Source: Candidatus Electrothrix gigas (GTDB lineage: Bacteria > Desulfobacterota > Desulfobulbia > Desulfobulbales > Desulfobulbaceae). From it: a stretch of 64,000 bases of DNA. The position numbers and the translations under genes are program-made. Shown here one piece after another: positions 62,423-64,000 of the stretch; the first letter of the stretch is position 1; every line of letters starts with the position of its first letter. The notes below the pieces were generated by a model, which was given only the letters and a program-made list of their open reading frames with translations, was not told the DNA's origin and made no database searches. The stretch is taken from NCBI GenBank assembly GCA_022766165.1, contig QYLO01000004.1, positions 1 through 64,000 on the forward strand, given 5' to 3'.

Positions 62423-63781
62423 TCAGTTTAAACCGTAGAGATGCGGAAAAAACATAATAGTAAGCAGAACCATGACCTGAAGAAAAATAAAGGGCAGAAC
62501 CCCTTGATAAATATCAACGGTCTGTACTTCCGAAGGACACACACCTTTGAGATAAAAAAGCGAAAATCCAAACGGTGGGGTCAGAAATGAGGTTTGTAGG
62601 TTCATAGCAATAAGAAGAGCAAACCACATCGGATCAATCCCCACTGTCTCTGCAATCGGAAGAAGGATAGGAACGACAATATAGGATATTTCTATAAAAT
62701 CAATAAAAAAACCAAGAAACATGATTACTGCCATAGAGAGCAGGAGAAAACCCCACTTTTCACCGGGTAAGTTGAGCATAAACTCTTCAACCAGTATATC
62801 TGCACCTGTATAGACAAAAACCATAGAAAAAGCTGTTGCGCCAATAAGAACCGCAAAAACCATTGCTGTGATTCTGACGGTTTCGCAACAGGAATCAAAG
62901 AGAATAGACCAGCTCAACTTTTTATACATTGCTGATAAAAATAGAGATCCCAAGGCCCCGACAGCAGCGGATTCTGTGGGGGTAGCAATACCGGCAAAGA
63001 TAGAACCCAGCACCAGAATGATCAGGGTGAGAGGAGGCAGAATGGCGATCAGGGCCTTTTGCCAGCCCTCTTTCTCTTTTTTTGTCTGATCAGGAATATT
63101 TTTGTCGGCTCTCGTGGTCGTGGTAATCGGAGTGAGCTGTGGTTGCAGATAACTGATAAAGAGAATATAGCCGATATAGCTGGTCACCAGCACCAGACCT
63201 GGTTTCAAAGCAGCATGAAAGAGGTCGCCCACAGGCAGTTGAAAGACATCCCCAAGAATAATCAAGACAATGGACGGAGGAATAATTTGGCCCAGGGTTC
63301 CAGACGCACAGATGGTGCCAGTAGCCAATGATTTATCATAGCCATGCTTGAGCATGACGGGCAACGAGATAACCCCCATCGCAACGACAGATGCGCCGAC
63401 CACTCCGGTGGATGCAGCCAATAAGGTGCCAACAAGGACGGTAGAGACGGCAAGCCCGCCCCGTATTCGGCCAAAGAGCAGCCCCATAGACTCTAGGAGT
63501 CGTTCTGCCAAGGCTGATTTTTGCAGAATAATGCCCATCAGGATAAAGAGCGGCACAGCCATGAGGATCGTGTTGGTCATCATAGCGTAGATCCGAAAGG
63601 GCATCATAGAGAAGAGAAGGAAGAATTCTTCTATAATCTCAACAAAGGTTGGGTCAGGCTGAAGCTCTATTATAGCCCCGATAAAGCCAAAAAGCATTGC
63701 TGCGGCTCCAAAAGAAAAGGCCACGGGATAGCCAATCAGCAAGAGGAGCAGGGCTGCAAAGAACATGATAATACCGATCAT
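62423..63781 (-). CDS. dctM: TRAP transporter large permease (DctM)
   Basis: 452 residues with about 12 membrane helices. Family motifs are AVPLFILMGIILQKSALAER, GLAVSTVLVGTLLAASTGVV, ICASGTLGQIIPPSIVLIIL and LTPPFGFSLFYLKGV. TRAP systems import organic acids and similar solutes with a periplasmic binding protein and a sodium gradient. Its ATG overlaps the stop of the small permease gene (ATGA, 63778-63781). Confidence 0.95.
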   Translation of the reverse strand: MIGIIMFFAALLLLLIGYPVAFSFGAAAMLFGFIGAIIELQPDPTFVEIIEEFFLLFSMMPFRIYAMMTNTILMAVPLFILMGIILQKSALAERLLESMGLLFGRIRGGLAVSTVLVGTLLAASTGVVGASVVAMGVISLPVMLKHGYDKSLATGTICASGTLGQIIPPSIVLIILGDVFQLPVGDLFHAALKPGLVLVTSYIGYILFISYLQPQLTPITTTTRADKNIPDQTKKEKEGWQKALIAILPPLTLIILVLGSIFAGIATPTESAAVGALGSLFLSAMYKKLSWSILFDSCCETVRITAMVFAVLIGATAFSMVFVYTGADILVEEFMLNLPGEKWGFLLLSMAVIMFLGFFIDFIEISYIVVPILLPIAETVGIDPMWFALLIAMNLQTSFLTPPFGFSLFYLKGVCPSEVQTVDIYQGVLPFIFLQVMVLLTIMFFPHLYGLN

Positions 63782-64000
63782 TTTCCAGCCTCTTGAAATT
63801 TTCTAATATGACGAAGGATATAACCGATTGCAGAGACGAGTAAGAAGAGAAAGGCAAGCGGGATCATGCCCTTGATCAGCCAGCGATAGGGAAGCCCACC
63901 TGGATTTTCAGAAATTTCTCCAATCACCCAAGCATCATACACAAAGGTAAATGATCCTGCTGTAATGAGCAGGGCAAAGGGGATGAGGAAAAATAACGTG
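63778..64000 (-). CDS. dctQ: TRAP transporter small permease (DctQ), 5' part outside window
   Basis: The visible 73 C-terminal residues on the minus strand include FFLIPFALLITAGSFTFVYD, a loop with SENPGGLPYRWLIKGMIPLA and a last helix FLFLLVSAIGYILRHIRKF. This is the C-terminal half of the four-helix DctQ small permease. It is coupled to dctM. The binding protein gene is expected further upstream, beyond the window. Confidence 0.85.
   Translation of the reverse strand, partial: TLFFLIPFALLITAGSFTFVYDAWVIGEISENPGGLPYRWLIKGMIPLAFLFLLVSAIGYILRHIRKFQEAGK

Overview
The window is a chromosomal segment of a diderm (Gram-negative), anaerobic-type bacterium. Outer-membrane biology is explicit: lpxB, an Mla phospholipid-transport operon, an OmpA-like barrel and EnvC-type LytM. 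The metabolism looks anaerobic: PEP synthase, a NifU/NifS pair, a double-cubane-type 2-hydroxyacyl-CoA dehydratase with its activase, CooC, two hemerythrins, a heme-binding sensor kinase and a TRAP transporter. This combination fits Desulfobacterota, most plausibly Desulfobulbales and possibly a cable bacterium. That placement is inference from gene content, because no rRNA or tRNA gene is visible.

Region 1 (1-8,150) is accessory. A TnpB-type IS cut by the left window edge has landed after a TTGAC in a small gene, leaving a 5' fragment. Next come a degenerate array of exactly 21-bp units (1586-1858), a small conserved protein, a DUF4258/DUF2283 pair flanked by two copies of a double-hairpin REP-like element, a 1361-aa secreted mosaic protein with M23-like and DUF1566 domains, and a decayed toxin-antitoxin locus beside an orphan antidote gene.

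Region 2 (8,170-24,700) holds ppsA (minus), then nifU-nifS, a GLUG/LamG surface protein, remnants of an Rpn-type nuclease and a nucleotidyltransferase antitoxin, the dehydratase-like reductase plus activase, and a 23-bp tandem array before a membrane-anchored Mrr-like nuclease and a RelE-like protein. It ends with malic enzyme, a TM2 protein, lpxB, a beta-barrel and a lipoprotein.

Region 3 (24,648-42,376) is mostly minus strand: a hybrid histidine kinase with a c-heme-type domain, OleC with an overlapping PD-(D/E)XK-like protein, a hemerythrin (plus), a DMT permease, two paralogous CxxC membrane proteins on either side of an intergenic promoter, glnS, an AT-rich HD/Hsp90-like ATPase fusion, a Uma2 protein, an aspartic protease, an LtaS-like sulfatase and a DUF445 protein.

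Region 4 (42,644-56,405, plus) is the envelope and division core: cooC, ftsE-ftsX-envC-ctpA, then a GEMM-I (cyclic-dinucleotide) riboswitch upstream of a hemerythrin, aconitase, and mlaE-F-D-A-C with a small membrane protein.

Region 5 (56,470-64,000, minus) has hslU, hslV, an SH3 membrane protein, an MFS permease, an MltF-like transglycosylase and dctM with a partial dctQ. Short 9-11-bp tandem repeats recur at gene ends and in signal-peptide or linker codons across the window.
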